Shown here piece after piece: positions 9,097 through 18,172 of a DNA stretch of 64,000 nucleotides. The stretch is from JAJDAT01 sp964344185. GTDB taxonomy: Bacteria > Nitrospinota > Nitrospinia > Nitrospinales > JAJDAT01. Position 1 is the first letter of the stretch. Each line of letters starts with the position of its first letter. The stretch spans positions 72,718 through 136,717 of the forward strand of contig CAYFMN010000005.1 in assembly GCA_964344185.1 (NCBI GenBank), in the 5' to 3' direction. Under the pieces are notes generated by a model. The model ran no database searches. It worked only from the letters and a program-made list of their open reading frames with translations, and was not told the DNA's origin. Position numbers and translations under genes: made by a program.

Positions 9097-10749
9097 ATGG
9101 CTAAGATTATGGCAAGTCTTAAGTCCAATAACCAACACAGCGTTTGGTTTATTTTGCTTGCGATTTCTCTAGTCGTTATAAAACGTCTTCTCATATCTCA
9201 ATATGGAATCAACCGAGAAGCCGGAATTGAATTAGAAGCTGTTTTTTCGGTATTGGACGGTCGCTTAATATACCGAGACTTTTATTGGTATCACGGATTC
9301 TTTCCCATATATTGGCATGCGTTGATGTTCAAAATTTTTTCGCCGGAAATTTATTATCTCCGGCTTTTCGTCACCGTATTTTCCGGAATCGCTTCCTTTT
9401 TTGCCTACCGGGTTGCGGCGTATTTTCTAAGTCCCGGCTATGCCGTTGCCGCCGTTATTTTAAGTTTTTCAGGATTGTTGATGCCGGAACATGTAACTGG
9501 CGAAATGGTAGCGTTTTGTTGTCTCATTGCTTCTCTTTACTATTTAATCGATTATTGTAAAACGTCGCGCTCGCAATCCTTGTTCTTCGCCGGACTGGCA
9601 GGAGGTTTCTGTACGCTATCGCAAGTTCTGCCATTGGGTGTTGGAGCGTTGTTGGCAGGTTTTTGTTCCATTACTTTTTACGGTATTTTTGGAGGCAGGG
9701 GGTTCGTAAAAAACAGCAAAGCTTTTCTGATAGGTTATTTACCAATTCCACTATTAGCCTACGGAATCTTAGCGATAATAATGCCGGCAAAAAAAATGCT
9801 TTTTAACATTTTTCCGATTTTTGCGGGCTACGCTCCTTTATCCACAAAACTCACGAAATACGGGTTTCCATCGTTACTGCCTAATATCGGTTTCGACCAA
9901 ACTCTTACACAATTAGTCGCTCATCTAAATCAATACGTCGTTCTAAACATTCGCTACTGGCTTATAGTCTTTGTTACGCTGTGGGGAATAATTTATTTTT
10001 TTTTAAAATATCGGAAAAAAGAATCCAAGCAAGATTCTCTTCTGGTCTTAGGAACTTTGGTTATTTTCAGTCCCTTATTTGAAGCCAAATTTTTGTTGCA
10101 GTTAGGTCGTATGGGATTGACTCCCAATTACATAAATATGCTGCCGACTTATGTTTTATTCTTTTACTTATTAAAAGAAAGTAAGATACTAAGTCGCGTT
10201 AGACCTTTTTTGGCGATAGGATTAGTATCCGTTTATTTTTTATATCCACTCGGAAATTATTTTCAATATTTTTCAAAGAACGCGGTACCGCTGAACTTAC
10301 CATATACTCGGTGGATTTCGGTAACGCCCTATAAAAAAGATCTATATGTTAAGACAACGAACTTTATTAAATCTAACACCAAACCCACGGATCAAATTAT
10401 TTTTACAGGAATCAATCGATATTTCTCAATTTTTTCGGGCCGGAACGATGTGTTTCGCGATAATATTTTAATGTTCACACGCGCTCCATTTTATCCGCCA
10501 ATCGCGGCGCATACGCCAAACGCCCGTTCGCCAGAATTTGAAATGGATCTAGAAAACAAAATGAAAACAGAAAGTCCCAAACTTATTTTATTTCCGGAAA
10601 AATTTCGCAAGTTGGCGAAGTCGGAAAATTCCCATTTTATTTCTACATTAGACAATGATTGGCGTGTACTGGCTCATTATGGCGACGAATCCCTAAAAAA
10701 TTTCTATGAATACGAGTCTCCCATTTTGATATACGGGAGAAAAGGTTAA
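9097..10749 (+). CDS. Polytopic membrane protein, GT-C/family 39-like
   Basis: A 550-residue inner-membrane protein with many hydrophobic segments through its first 400 residues, then a soluble C-terminal domain. An N-terminal stretch, DGRLIYRDFYWYHGFFPIYW, resembles the first periplasmic loop of ArnT/PMT-type (family 39) glycosyltransferases, in which an acidic residue in a loop with a Tyr/His-rich pattern binds the lipid-linked donor. It sits four bases upstream of a polyprenyl-phosphate-type glycosyltransferase, the usual partner that makes such donors. The function is therefore probably transfer of a sugar from a polyprenyl carrier to a surface glycan. This is inference. Confidence 0.65.
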   Translation: MAKIMASLKSNNQHSVWFILLAISLVVIKRLLISQYGINREAGIELEAVFSVLDGRLIYRDFYWYHGFFPIYWHALMFKIFSPEIYYLRLFVTVFSGIASFFAYRVAAYFLSPGYAVAAVILSFSGLLMPEHVTGEMVAFCCLIASLYYLIDYCKTSRSQSLFFAGLAGGFCTLSQVLPLGVGALLAGFCSITFYGIFGGRGFVKNSKAFLIGYLPIPLLAYGILAIIMPAKKMLFNIFPIFAGYAPLSTKLTKYGFPSLLPNIGFDQTLTQLVAHLNQYVVLNIRYWLIVFVTLWGIIYFFLKYRKKESKQDSLLVLGTLVIFSPLFEAKFLLQLGRMGLTPNYINMLPTYVLFFYLLKESKILSRVRPFLAIGLVSVYFLYPLGNYFQYFSKNAVPLNLPYTRWISVTPYKKDLYVKTTNFIKSNTKPTDQIIFTGINRYFSIFSGRNDVFRDNILMFTRAPFYPPIAAHTPNARSPEFEMDLENKMKTESPKLILFPEKFRKLAKSENSHFISTLDNDWRVLAHYGDESLKNFYEYESPILIYGRKG

Positions 10750-10753
10750 ACGC

Positions 10754-11701
10754 ATGGATAAAAGTATAGACCTTTCAATAATCACTTCCTGTTATCGAGA
10801 AAAAGATAATTTACAAAATCTGTGGGAACAATTGCATCCAGTTATAGATAGTCTGGATATTGAATGGGAATGGATTCTTATAGACGACGGTTCGCCCGAT
10901 GAAACTTGGGAAGAAATAAAAACACTTTCCAATCAAGTCGAAAAAATAAAAGGAATACGCTTAACCTCAAACAGAGGTTCTCATATAGCCTTGTCTGCCG
11001 GAATAGAACACGCGCAAGGAAATTGGATCACTAAAATACCCGCCGACGCGCAAGACCCGCCGGAACTCATCGTGGACGAATGGAATAACAAAGACGACGT
11101 TGATATTGTTTGGGGAGTTAGAAAACAACATCCAGGTAAAGGATTGGAAGCGCTTTTCTCCGATCTTTATCACAAAATGTTCCGAAGAGTTGTCATGCCG
11201 CATTTTCCAAAGGAAGTGGTCGACGGATTTCTTATCAGTCGTCGAACTGCACAATGGATGCTGCAAAGCCCACGATATAATGCTTCCATTTTTGGGAGGT
11301 TGTTAGAACTCGATCTTCCAAGTCGAAAAGTTTATTTCGAAAAAAGAAAACGTAAAAAAGGCGTTTCGGGATGGACACTAGAGAAAAAAATCAAATTGGT
11401 ATTGGATTCTTTAGTTTCTTTCTCTTGCCGGCCTTTAAGGTTAATATGCGTGATTGGTTTATTTTTAATGTTATGCGGAATCGTCTCAACCATCGCTACA
11501 GGAATATTTGGCGACAACTCGCAAATCAGCTTTTGGAAAATGATTTTAACTTTAGTCCCTTTATTAGGCGGACTACAAATGTTTCTAACCGGATTCCTTG
11601 GCGAGTACGTTTGGCGGGTATTCAACACAGCCCAAGGCGGCTCAGCTTATTACATAAGAGAGTGCGTGGGTAAAGTAGAAAAACAAAACTACGATGAATA
11701 A
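10754..11701 (+). CDS. Family 2 glycosyltransferase, polyprenyl-phosphate sugar synthase-like (ArnC/DPM1 type)
   Basis: The 315-residue protein has a GT-A N-terminal domain (IITSCYREKDNL, WILIDDGSPDETW, SNRGSHIALSAGIEHAQGNW, PADAQDPPELI). Two transmembrane helices follow near the C-terminus (residues about 225-250 and 260-290). This is the layout of enzymes that load a nucleotide sugar onto undecaprenyl or dolichyl phosphate at the inner face of the membrane. It follows the polytopic protein by four bases. The pair is likely a donor synthase and its membrane transferase. No clear terminator was seen after the stop. Confidence 0.88.
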   Translation: MDKSIDLSIITSCYREKDNLQNLWEQLHPVIDSLDIEWEWILIDDGSPDETWEEIKTLSNQVEKIKGIRLTSNRGSHIALSAGIEHAQGNWITKIPADAQDPPELIVDEWNNKDDVDIVWGVRKQHPGKGLEALFSDLYHKMFRRVVMPHFPKEVVDGFLISRRTAQWMLQSPRYNASIFGRLLELDLPSRKVYFEKRKRKKGVSGWTLEKKIKLVLDSLVSFSCRPLRLICVIGLFLMLCGIVSTIATGIFGDNSQISFWKMILTLVPLLGGLQMFLTGFLGEYVWRVFNTAQGGSAYYIRECVGKVEKQNYDE

Positions 11702-11991
11702 GAATACATAAGCTAATCTAACAAATTAACTCAAACTGAAGATAATGAAAGCAGCTAGACTTGAAATATTTTTCAAGGTCTCTAGCAATCTTTTCTGTCT
11801 CGACAACCACATAAGGTCTAGGCTTAAGAGGCAGTAATGGTTTCGTGGAAATTATTTCCCCTTTACCGTGAAACCGTTTAAGCCCGTAAATATTGCAATT
11901 GGCTAGTTCCAGTACTAAATATTACCAAGCGATCTCTCTAGGATTAATATATTAAGCCAAAGCTGCAGCCCGAAGCGACGAAGAACGTAGG

Positions 11992-12082
<91 letters not shown>

Positions 12083-12147
12083 AATGTGGTATCTCTTTTA
12101 GGAAGGATAAAGATCTCTCGTTCTTTCCCGTTGCTTTCACCCTGCAA

Positions 12148-12234
12148 CGGAGAGAGAGGGATTCGAACCCTCGGTACCCGAATGGGTACAATAGATTTCG
12201 AGTCTATCGCCTTCGACCTCTCGGCCATCTCTCC
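12148..12234 (-). tRNA. tRNA-Ser(CGA)
   Basis: On the minus strand the acceptor arms are GGAGAGA/TCTCTCC, the anticodon loop reads CTCGAAA with anticodon CGA, the variable arm is a long GTACCC/GGGTAC hairpin, and the T-loop is TTCGAAT. CCA is not encoded (TTG follows the discriminator G). Confidence 0.97.
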
Positions 12235-12248
12235 AACGAACGAATGAG

Positions 12249-12322
12249 CACGCCCAAGAGGACTCGAACCTCCGACCTTCGGTTCCGCAAACCGACGCTC
12301 TATCCAGCTGAGCTATGGGCGC
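12249..12322 (-). tRNA. tRNA-Arg(GCG)
   Basis: On the minus strand a type I tRNA is formed: acceptor GCGCCCA/TGGGCGT (first pair G-U), D-stem GCTC/GAGC, anticodon stem TCGGT/ACCGA with loop TTGCGGA, T-stem GGAGG/CCTCT. The anticodon is GCG, which decodes CGC/CGU. Most bacteria instead use ACG modified to inosine for these codons. CCA is not encoded. Confidence 0.92.
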
Positions 12323-12442
12323 TTAATATTCGATATAAATTTAACTAAACCTATTTATAAAACCAAGGCTTTGGGAACTAAAATCAAAATGATTCCTAAG
12401 AAACTAACTCTAATTTAAGAGGAAACAACACTCCTACGGAAC

Positions 12443-12474
12443 GTTGAGATCTCCCCACTTCGGTCGAGATGACG
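12443..12474. repeat. Dispersed intergenic repeat copy (CTCGACCGAAGTGG family)
   Basis: On the minus strand this reads GTCATCTCGACCGAAGTGG followed by GGAGATCTC. It resembles the CATTCTGA/GAAGAATCTC-type segments at 37819-38222 and 55815-56141. It lies in the 202-base gap between the tRNA-Arg gene and the lipoprotein gene, which otherwise holds nothing recognisable. Confidence 0.5.
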
Positions 12475-12524
12475 TTAGGGAGTTAGTTCCTAAATCAACA
12501 AACTAAAAATCCCAATAAAGAGTT

Positions 12525-13124
12525 TTAAGAGACTCCCATAGGAATATAATCGGTCAACAAAATTTCATACCGCTCATGTTCAAAACCGTAAAGTTTGGGA
12601 AACCGCTTAAACGCCCAACCTTCAAAAATCCGTTTGTCCTTTTCATGAACAATAAATTGAACGGCCGGGTTAGTAGGTTCATTACCCAAAGATGTATAGT
12701 ATACCTTATCCATCACAAAGTTTGGAAAAAACGCCCCAACAGTAACCGTCAAATCGGAACCAGTCAAAACAAACGACTCGCCTAAATTAACGGTTTTGAC
12801 TTCGGTTTTTTCCTCGTCTTGTTTATCCTTTATTATAAACTTTACGGCTTTCCACTTTCCTTCAACTTCTTTGGGAATTTGTATTGCGCGTTGTTGTTTT
12901 TGATTCTCGGTAATTTCCGGATGATTTTCCACCTCGGTACGCGAACCTTCGGCGTAAGCCGAACTCTCAGCTTTAACCATTGGCTTTGGGGCCATACCCG
13001 GTAAATTAACCTCGCTTAAAGGGATTTCCCTTGGCTTTTGGTTTCTCTTGGCTAAATCCGCTTCCGAACAACCAAAAGAAACAAAAGCGATAATTAATAA
13101 AAGAGTTTTCAGTCCTTGCATCAA
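12525..13124 (-). CDS. Predicted lipoprotein of unknown function
   Basis: A 199-residue protein with a short signal peptide (KTLLLIIAFVSFGCS) ending in a lipobox whose Cys near residue 19 would be lipidated. A charged linker follows (residues about 25-85). The C-terminal half is a compact domain containing KWKAVKFIIKDK and a beta-rich segment; no family is recognised. It is inserted in the tRNA-Ser cluster downstream of serS. Two adjacent Met codons could start it. Confidence 0.75.
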   Translation of the reverse strand: MMQGLKTLLLIIAFVSFGCSEADLAKRNQKPREIPLSEVNLPGMAPKPMVKAESSAYAEGSRTEVENHPEITENQKQQRAIQIPKEVEGKWKAVKFIIKDKQDEEKTEVKTVNLGESFVLTGSDLTVTVGAFFPNFVMDKVYYTSLGNEPTNPAVQFIVHEKDKRIFEGWAFKRFPKLYGFEHERYEILLTDYIPMGVS

Positions 13125-13145
13125 GCGGTTTTATCCTAAGTTTTA

Positions 13146-13239
<94 letters not shown>

Positions 13240-13268
13240 TTATAATTCTCAATCAATAATAGCAACAA

Positions 13269-13351
13269 CGGAGGGAGTAGGATTCGAACCCACGGAACTT
13301 TCGTTCAACGGTTTTCAAGACCGCCGCCTTAAACCACTCGGCCATCCCTCC
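13269..13351 (-). tRNA. tRNA-Ser(TGA)
   Basis: On the minus strand the acceptor arms are GGAGGGA/TCCCTCC, the anticodon stem GCGGT/ACCGT carries loop CTTGAAA with anticodon TGA, and the variable arm is AACGAAAGTT. CCA is not encoded. It is the tRNA-Ser nearest to serS, about 126 bases downstream of its stop. Confidence 0.97.
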
Positions 13352-13477
13352 TTGCTATTTCTTTAGCAATTACAGACCTGGTTCAGTCGATTTTTCTTTA
13401 TTTATTTTTTAGTGGCCTTATTTTATATGGAGACCTCTTCTAGGACAATAAAAAAAAACTTTAAATATTCCAATAAT

Positions 13478-14764
13478 TTAAGAACCTAATTCTATTTTCT
13501 TACTCCCTCTCATATAAGATTGAAGCGGTTCAGGAATCATTATCGAACCGTCGGGCTGTTGAAAATTTTCTAATAGCGCCACAAACAACCTGCCAACAGC
13601 CAATCCGGAACCATTAAGAGTATGAACAAAAGCGGTTTTACCATCTTCTTTCTTTTTGTAACGAATTTTTGCTCTACGCGCTTGATAATCGGAAAAAGTA
13701 CTGCAAGAAGAAATTTCTCGATACGCGTTTTGACTGGGAATCCAAACCTCCAAATCAAACGTTTTTGCCGCCGAAAAACCAAGATCGCCTACGCATAAAA
13801 CCACAACCCTGTATGCCAACCCAAGTTTTTGCAAAATTCCCTCAGCGTTGGCTAACAAACTATCAAGCTCATCAAAAGCTTTTTCGGGTTCTACAAACTT
13901 GACTAACTCAACCTTATCAAACTGATGTTGACGAATTAACCCATGAGTGTCTTTTCCATAAGAACCCGCTTCTCTTCTAAAACAAGGCGTAAAAGCAGTG
14001 TACTTTATCGGCAACGAGTCTTGACCTAGAATCTCATCGCGATGAAAATTTGTTACAGGCACCTCGGCTGTAGGAATTAAATAATACGGATCGTCGTTTA
14101 ATTTAAATAAATCCTCTTCAAATTTAGGTAATTGTCCGGTTCCAGTCATGGATTCGCGATTGACCATAAATGGAGGATACAACTCTTCATACCCGTTTTC
14201 TTGAGTGTGGGTATCAAGCATAAAAGAGGTTAAAGCCCGCATTAATCGCGCCCCTTGCCCCTTAAATACTGAAAAGCGCGATCCTGCCAACTTAACGGCT
14301 CGTTTCATATCGATAATTCCAAGAGCCTCGCCTAATTCCACATGGTTCTTTATTTCAAAATCAAATTGAGGAACTTCGCCCCAAGTTCTAATAATCTCAT
14401 TGGCGGTTTCGTCTTTTCCATCTGGAACAGAATCATGGGGAATATTCGGAATTTCTAACAACGTATCTTGAATTTCTTTTTCGCTCGATTGGGCTTTTTC
14501 ATCCCATTCTTTTATGGACGCGTTGATTCTTTTCACTTCTTCCATTTGCGCGGTCGCGTCTTTTCCTTCCTTCTTAAGTTTTCCTACTTCAGCGGAGAGC
14601 GTTTTTTTACGATTCTTCAGAGATTCCGACTCAGATAAAGCTTTTCGTCTTTCAACATCAATCTCAATTAATCGGGAAACTTTTTCGGAGAAACCATCTC
14701 CTCTTCTAGTTAAACGATTTTTTATGTCGTCAGGATTCTCGCGGATTTGTTTAATATCGAGCAT
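13478..14764 (-). CDS. serS: Seryl-tRNA synthetase
   Basis: The 428-residue length is standard for the bacterial enzyme. It has the N-terminal antiparallel coiled coil (residues about 30-105) that grips the long variable arm of tRNA-Ser, then the class II core. Motif 2 is CFRREAGSYGKDTHGLIRQH and motif 3 is GSGLAVGRLFVALLENFQ, both near-canonical. It charges tRNA-Ser (and tRNA-Sec where present) in the cytoplasm. It is the last protein gene of the dnaA-gyrB-gyrA-TPR-serS run, and the four tRNA-Ser genes lie just downstream on the same strand, so substrate and enzyme genes are physically linked. Confidence 0.98.
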   Translation of the reverse strand: MLDIKQIRENPDDIKNRLTRRGDGFSEKVSRLIEIDVERRKALSESESLKNRKKTLSAEVGKLKKEGKDATAQMEEVKRINASIKEWDEKAQSSEKEIQDTLLEIPNIPHDSVPDGKDETANEIIRTWGEVPQFDFEIKNHVELGEALGIIDMKRAVKLAGSRFSVFKGQGARLMRALTSFMLDTHTQENGYEELYPPFMVNRESMTGTGQLPKFEEDLFKLNDDPYYLIPTAEVPVTNFHRDEILGQDSLPIKYTAFTPCFRREAGSYGKDTHGLIRQHQFDKVELVKFVEPEKAFDELDSLLANAEGILQKLGLAYRVVVLCVGDLGFSAAKTFDLEVWIPSQNAYREISSCSTFSDYQARRAKIRYKKKEDGKTAFVHTLNGSGLAVGRLFVALLENFQQPDGSIMIPEPLQSYMRGSKKIELGS

Positions 14765-14797
14765 GAGCTGTTAGAGTTTGCAAAAATAATTGATTAA

Positions 14798-15646
14798 TTA
14801 ACGACTTCGGCGGGTTAGATTGCTTGCGACTTTTCCAGATTTCTTAAGGCGAGTTTCAATTCCTTTTAATTTCATGTTTAAGATAGAAGCATATGGATAT
14901 CCGCCAACAAGAGAATTAAAAGAAGCGTACGCTTCTTTTAATTTGCCTTCATCCTCTTGGCAACTAGCCATTACGAAATCCATCTCGCTTAAAAAAGGGC
15001 TTTCGGGAAACTTTTCTATAAACAATTCATACTTCTTTTCCGCTTCGGGGCAACGATTTAAAGCGTATAAAATCTCCGTCATTTTAAAAAAAGATTCTTC
15101 TACCCTTTTGCTATCCTTATATTTTTCTAAAAGAATTTCTAATTCAACCAGCGATTGTTCGTACTCTTGCTTCTTATAGTAAATAGAAGCAATGCGAAAC
15201 TGATGATCTCCGTTTTCCTCGGTTACATTAAAATTATGGATCAATTTCTGATATTCAATAATAGATTGATCGTAATCTTTTAGCGAAAATTCGACTATCT
15301 CAGAAATATACTTTTGAGCAGCGTAAGCAAATTTTCCGTGTTTAGCTACTTTGAGTAGTTCTTTAAAATATATTAACGCTTGAGAACTATTACCAATACT
15401 AAAATAGGTGATCTCCCCCAATCTAAATAAAGCTTCTTCAGCTTGAGGACCTTTTGGCCTTTCCTCCAAAACCGTTTTTAAGATCTCGATCGCGCTATGG
15501 TTATGCCCTTTAATCCATTCCTCGTCGGCTTCTTTGAACAAATTTTCGATTCTATCTTCAGTGCAAGCGCAAAGAAAAAGAAAAAAGAAAAAAAAACAAA
15601 ATCTAAAATTTGCTTCTAGCCAAACTGATTTAACAGCTTTTTTCAT
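14798..15646 (-). CDS. TPR-repeat lipoprotein
   Basis: A 282-residue protein with an N-terminal hydrophobic signal (FCFFFFFLFLCACTEDR) and a lipobox Cys near residue 28. At least five helix-pair repeats follow (AEEALFRLGEITYF, AAQKYISEIV, HQFRIASIYYKKQEYEQSL, VEESFFKMTEILYALNRCPEAEKKYELFIEKFPES), typical of the BamD/YbgF-like outer-membrane TPR lipoproteins. It is probably anchored to the outer membrane as a scaffold; the partner is unknown. Its start overlaps the gyrA stop by four bases (ATGA), so it is translationally coupled to gyrA, an unusual neighbour. Confidence 0.8.
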   Translation of the reverse strand: MKKAVKSVWLEANFRFCFFFFFLFLCACTEDRIENLFKEADEEWIKGHNHSAIEILKTVLEERPKGPQAEEALFRLGEITYFSIGNSSQALIYFKELLKVAKHGKFAYAAQKYISEIVEFSLKDYDQSIIEYQKLIHNFNVTEENGDHQFRIASIYYKKQEYEQSLVELEILLEKYKDSKRVEESFFKMTEILYALNRCPEAEKKYELFIEKFPESPFLSEMDFVMASCQEDEGKLKEAYASFNSLVGGYPYASILNMKLKGIETRLKKSGKVASNLTRRSR

Positions 15647-18063
15647 TCAACCAATTTTTCGAAACTTACTACTTTATTGGAGTCTTTTAACACCACTAAT
15701 CGCACGCCTTGCGTATTTCTGCCAATAACTGAAATACCGCTGGCTGCCGTCCGTATAATATTGCCATCGGTAGAAATAATTAGAATCTCGTCGCTATCAG
15801 AAACTTGTCGGATACCAACCAACGATCCCGTTTTCTCATTAGATTTTAAAGTAATAACTCCATATCCACCTCGACCTTGCACGGGATAGTCTTCTACAGC
15901 CGTTCGTTTTCCTAAACCAGATTCGGTCACAATTAAAACGGTTTTATCCGGTTCCACAATTTCTGCGCCAACCACGCGATCACCTTCCCTTAACCGAATT
16001 CCCATAACGCCTCGACCTGTTCTCCCAATGGCTCGCACTTCCGTTTCTTTAAAACGAATGGACATGCCATTGCGGGTGGCTAGCAATAAATCCTGAGAAC
16101 CGTCGGACAATCGCGCCGCTATCAGTCGATCTCCTTCATCAATCGATAAACCTATAATACCGCCTTGACGCGGTCGGCTATATGCGGAAAGACTAGTCTT
16201 TTTAACGATTCCATTTTCAGTGATTAAAACAATAAACTTGTCTTCTAATTCTTTGAGCGATAAAGAAAGGATTCCGGCAATTTGTTCACCCTGTTGAAGA
16301 TTCAATAAATTTACGATGGGTTTACCTTTTGCCGTTCTGCTCGCTTCTGGAATTTGATAAACTTTCAACCAATGCACTTTTCCCAGATTGGTAAATACTA
16401 ACAAATCGGAAAGACTGCTAGCAATTAGCAGTTCTTGAACAACATCTTCCTCTCTTAAACTAAAACCTCTAACGCCTTTACCGCCGCGTTTTTGCGCTCT
16501 GTAGTTTTCCAGATTATCTCTTTTTATGTAACCGCTTCTTGAAAGCGTAACCACCATATCCTCATCGGCAATCATGTCTTCAATTGAGATATCGGCTTCC
16601 TCAATTTGAACAATCTCGGTTCTACGGTCATTTCCGTATTTATCCCGAATTGCGGTGAGTTCCTCAGTAATGATTTTTAACTTCACGCTTTCGTTGGCTA
16701 ATATATTTTCAAGCTCTTTAATTTGTTTTCTGATCTCTTCCAACTCATCAACTATCTTTTGCCTTTCTAATCCAGTCAATCTTTGCAACCGCATTTCTAA
16801 AATAGCTTTCGCTTGAGCTTCAGATAATCCAAACCGTTCCGTCAACCCTTCTTTAGCGGTTGCTGGATCGGCGGATTCTCTTATCAGAGCAACCACTTCA
16901 TCCATGTTGTCGATTGCAATCTTTAACCCTTCAAAGATGTGTTCTCTTTCTCGAGCCTTTCGTAAATCAAACTCGGTTCGTCTGGTAACAACTTCTTTTC
17001 GAAATAAGACGAAATAATTTAAAACATCTTTCAGATTAAGGACCTTCGGCTGGTTATTGATTAAGGCGAGCATATTGATGCCGAAAGTTTCCTGCAATTG
17101 AGTGTGTTTATATAAATTATTTAAAACAACTTCTGCTATAGTTCCTTTTTTTAGTTCAACAACTATACGAATCCCTTCACGGTCGGACTCGTCTCGAAGA
17201 TCCGAAATTCCTTCCAGTTTTTTCTCTCGAACCAACTGTGCAATCTTTTCAACAACTCTTGCTTTATTAACCTGATACGGAATTTCCTTAACGATCAAGG
17301 TGGATCGATCATCTTTCTCGTTAGTCTCTATTTCGACTTTGGCGCGCATTTTAATTACGCCTCGACCGGTTCTATAAGCCGTTCTGATTCCAGCTGAGCC
17401 CATTATTAATCCAGAAGTCGGAAAGTCAGGTCCTGGCATGATCTGAATTAACTCTTCAACCGGACATTCTGGGTTTTCAATCAAATGAATAACGGCGTTC
17501 ACAGTTTCAGTTAGGTTGTGAGGAGGAATATTTGTCGCCATTCCAACGGCGATTCCCGAAGCCCCATTTACTAACAAATTAGGAAACGCCGCAGGCAGTA
17601 GAGTAGGTTCCTCCATAGAATCGTCGTAATTAGGAACAAAAGGAACCGTTTCCTTCTCAAGATCCCGAAGCATCTCCTGAGATATTTCCGCCATCCTAAC
17701 TTCTGTATATCTCATGGCGGCGGCGGAATCGCCGTCAATGGAACCAAAGTTTCCTTGACCGTCAACCAAAGGAAATCTCATTGAAAAATCTTGCGCTAAT
17801 CGTACAATTGTATCGTAAGCCGCCGTTTCACCATGTGGATGGTATTTACCTATAACATCCCCAACAATACGCGCAGATTTTTTATAGGGACGATTGAAAA
17901 CGTTGGATTGTTCATGCATTGCAAAAAGAACTCGTCGATGAACTGGTTTGAGTCCATCGCGAACATCCGGCAAAGCTCGACCTACAATTACACTCATGGC
18001 GTAATCGAGGTAAGAGTTCCTCATTTCATCTTCAATATCTATTTGCTCAATAATTTCAGGCAT
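15643..18063 (-). CDS. gyrA: DNA gyrase subunit A
   Basis: An 806-residue GyrA. The active-site Tyr is residue 119 in AAMRYTEVRM. The quinolone-resistance segment reads HPHGETAAYDTI, with Thr where E. coli has Ser83 and with Asp87 kept. The C-terminal wrapping domain carries the GyrA-box-like QKRGGKG and repeated GRGG-type blades (RPRQGG, GRTGRGVMGI, VQGRGGYGV), so it is a gyrase A subunit rather than ParC. It works with GyrB to introduce negative supercoils. It follows gyrB after about 110 bases. Confidence 0.98.
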   Translation of the reverse strand: MPEIIEQIDIEDEMRNSYLDYAMSVIVGRALPDVRDGLKPVHRRVLFAMHEQSNVFNRPYKKSARIVGDVIGKYHPHGETAAYDTIVRLAQDFSMRFPLVDGQGNFGSIDGDSAAAMRYTEVRMAEISQEMLRDLEKETVPFVPNYDDSMEEPTLLPAAFPNLLVNGASGIAVGMATNIPPHNLTETVNAVIHLIENPECPVEELIQIMPGPDFPTSGLIMGSAGIRTAYRTGRGVIKMRAKVEIETNEKDDRSTLIVKEIPYQVNKARVVEKIAQLVREKKLEGISDLRDESDREGIRIVVELKKGTIAEVVLNNLYKHTQLQETFGINMLALINNQPKVLNLKDVLNYFVLFRKEVVTRRTEFDLRKAREREHIFEGLKIAIDNMDEVVALIRESADPATAKEGLTERFGLSEAQAKAILEMRLQRLTGLERQKIVDELEEIRKQIKELENILANESVKLKIITEELTAIRDKYGNDRRTEIVQIEEADISIEDMIADEDMVVTLSRSGYIKRDNLENYRAQKRGGKGVRGFSLREEDVVQELLIASSLSDLLVFTNLGKVHWLKVYQIPEASRTAKGKPIVNLLNLQQGEQIAGILSLSLKELEDKFIVLITENGIVKKTSLSAYSRPRQGGIIGLSIDEGDRLIAARLSDGSQDLLLATRNGMSIRFKETEVRAIGRTGRGVMGIRLREGDRVVGAEIVEPDKTVLIVTESGLGKRTAVEDYPVQGRGGYGVITLKSNEKTGSLVGIRQVSDSDEILIISTDGNIIRTAASGISVIGRNTQGVRLVVLKDSNKVVSFEKLVE

Positions 18064-18172
18064 TCATTTCTCCAAAAAACTCTGGAATTTTCAAAGAAGT
18101 TTTAGCGCTATTTTAAAGAATTGTTATTTTTAGGTCTGCGAAGAAAACCAAGAGAACTTCAAAAAAACCCGC

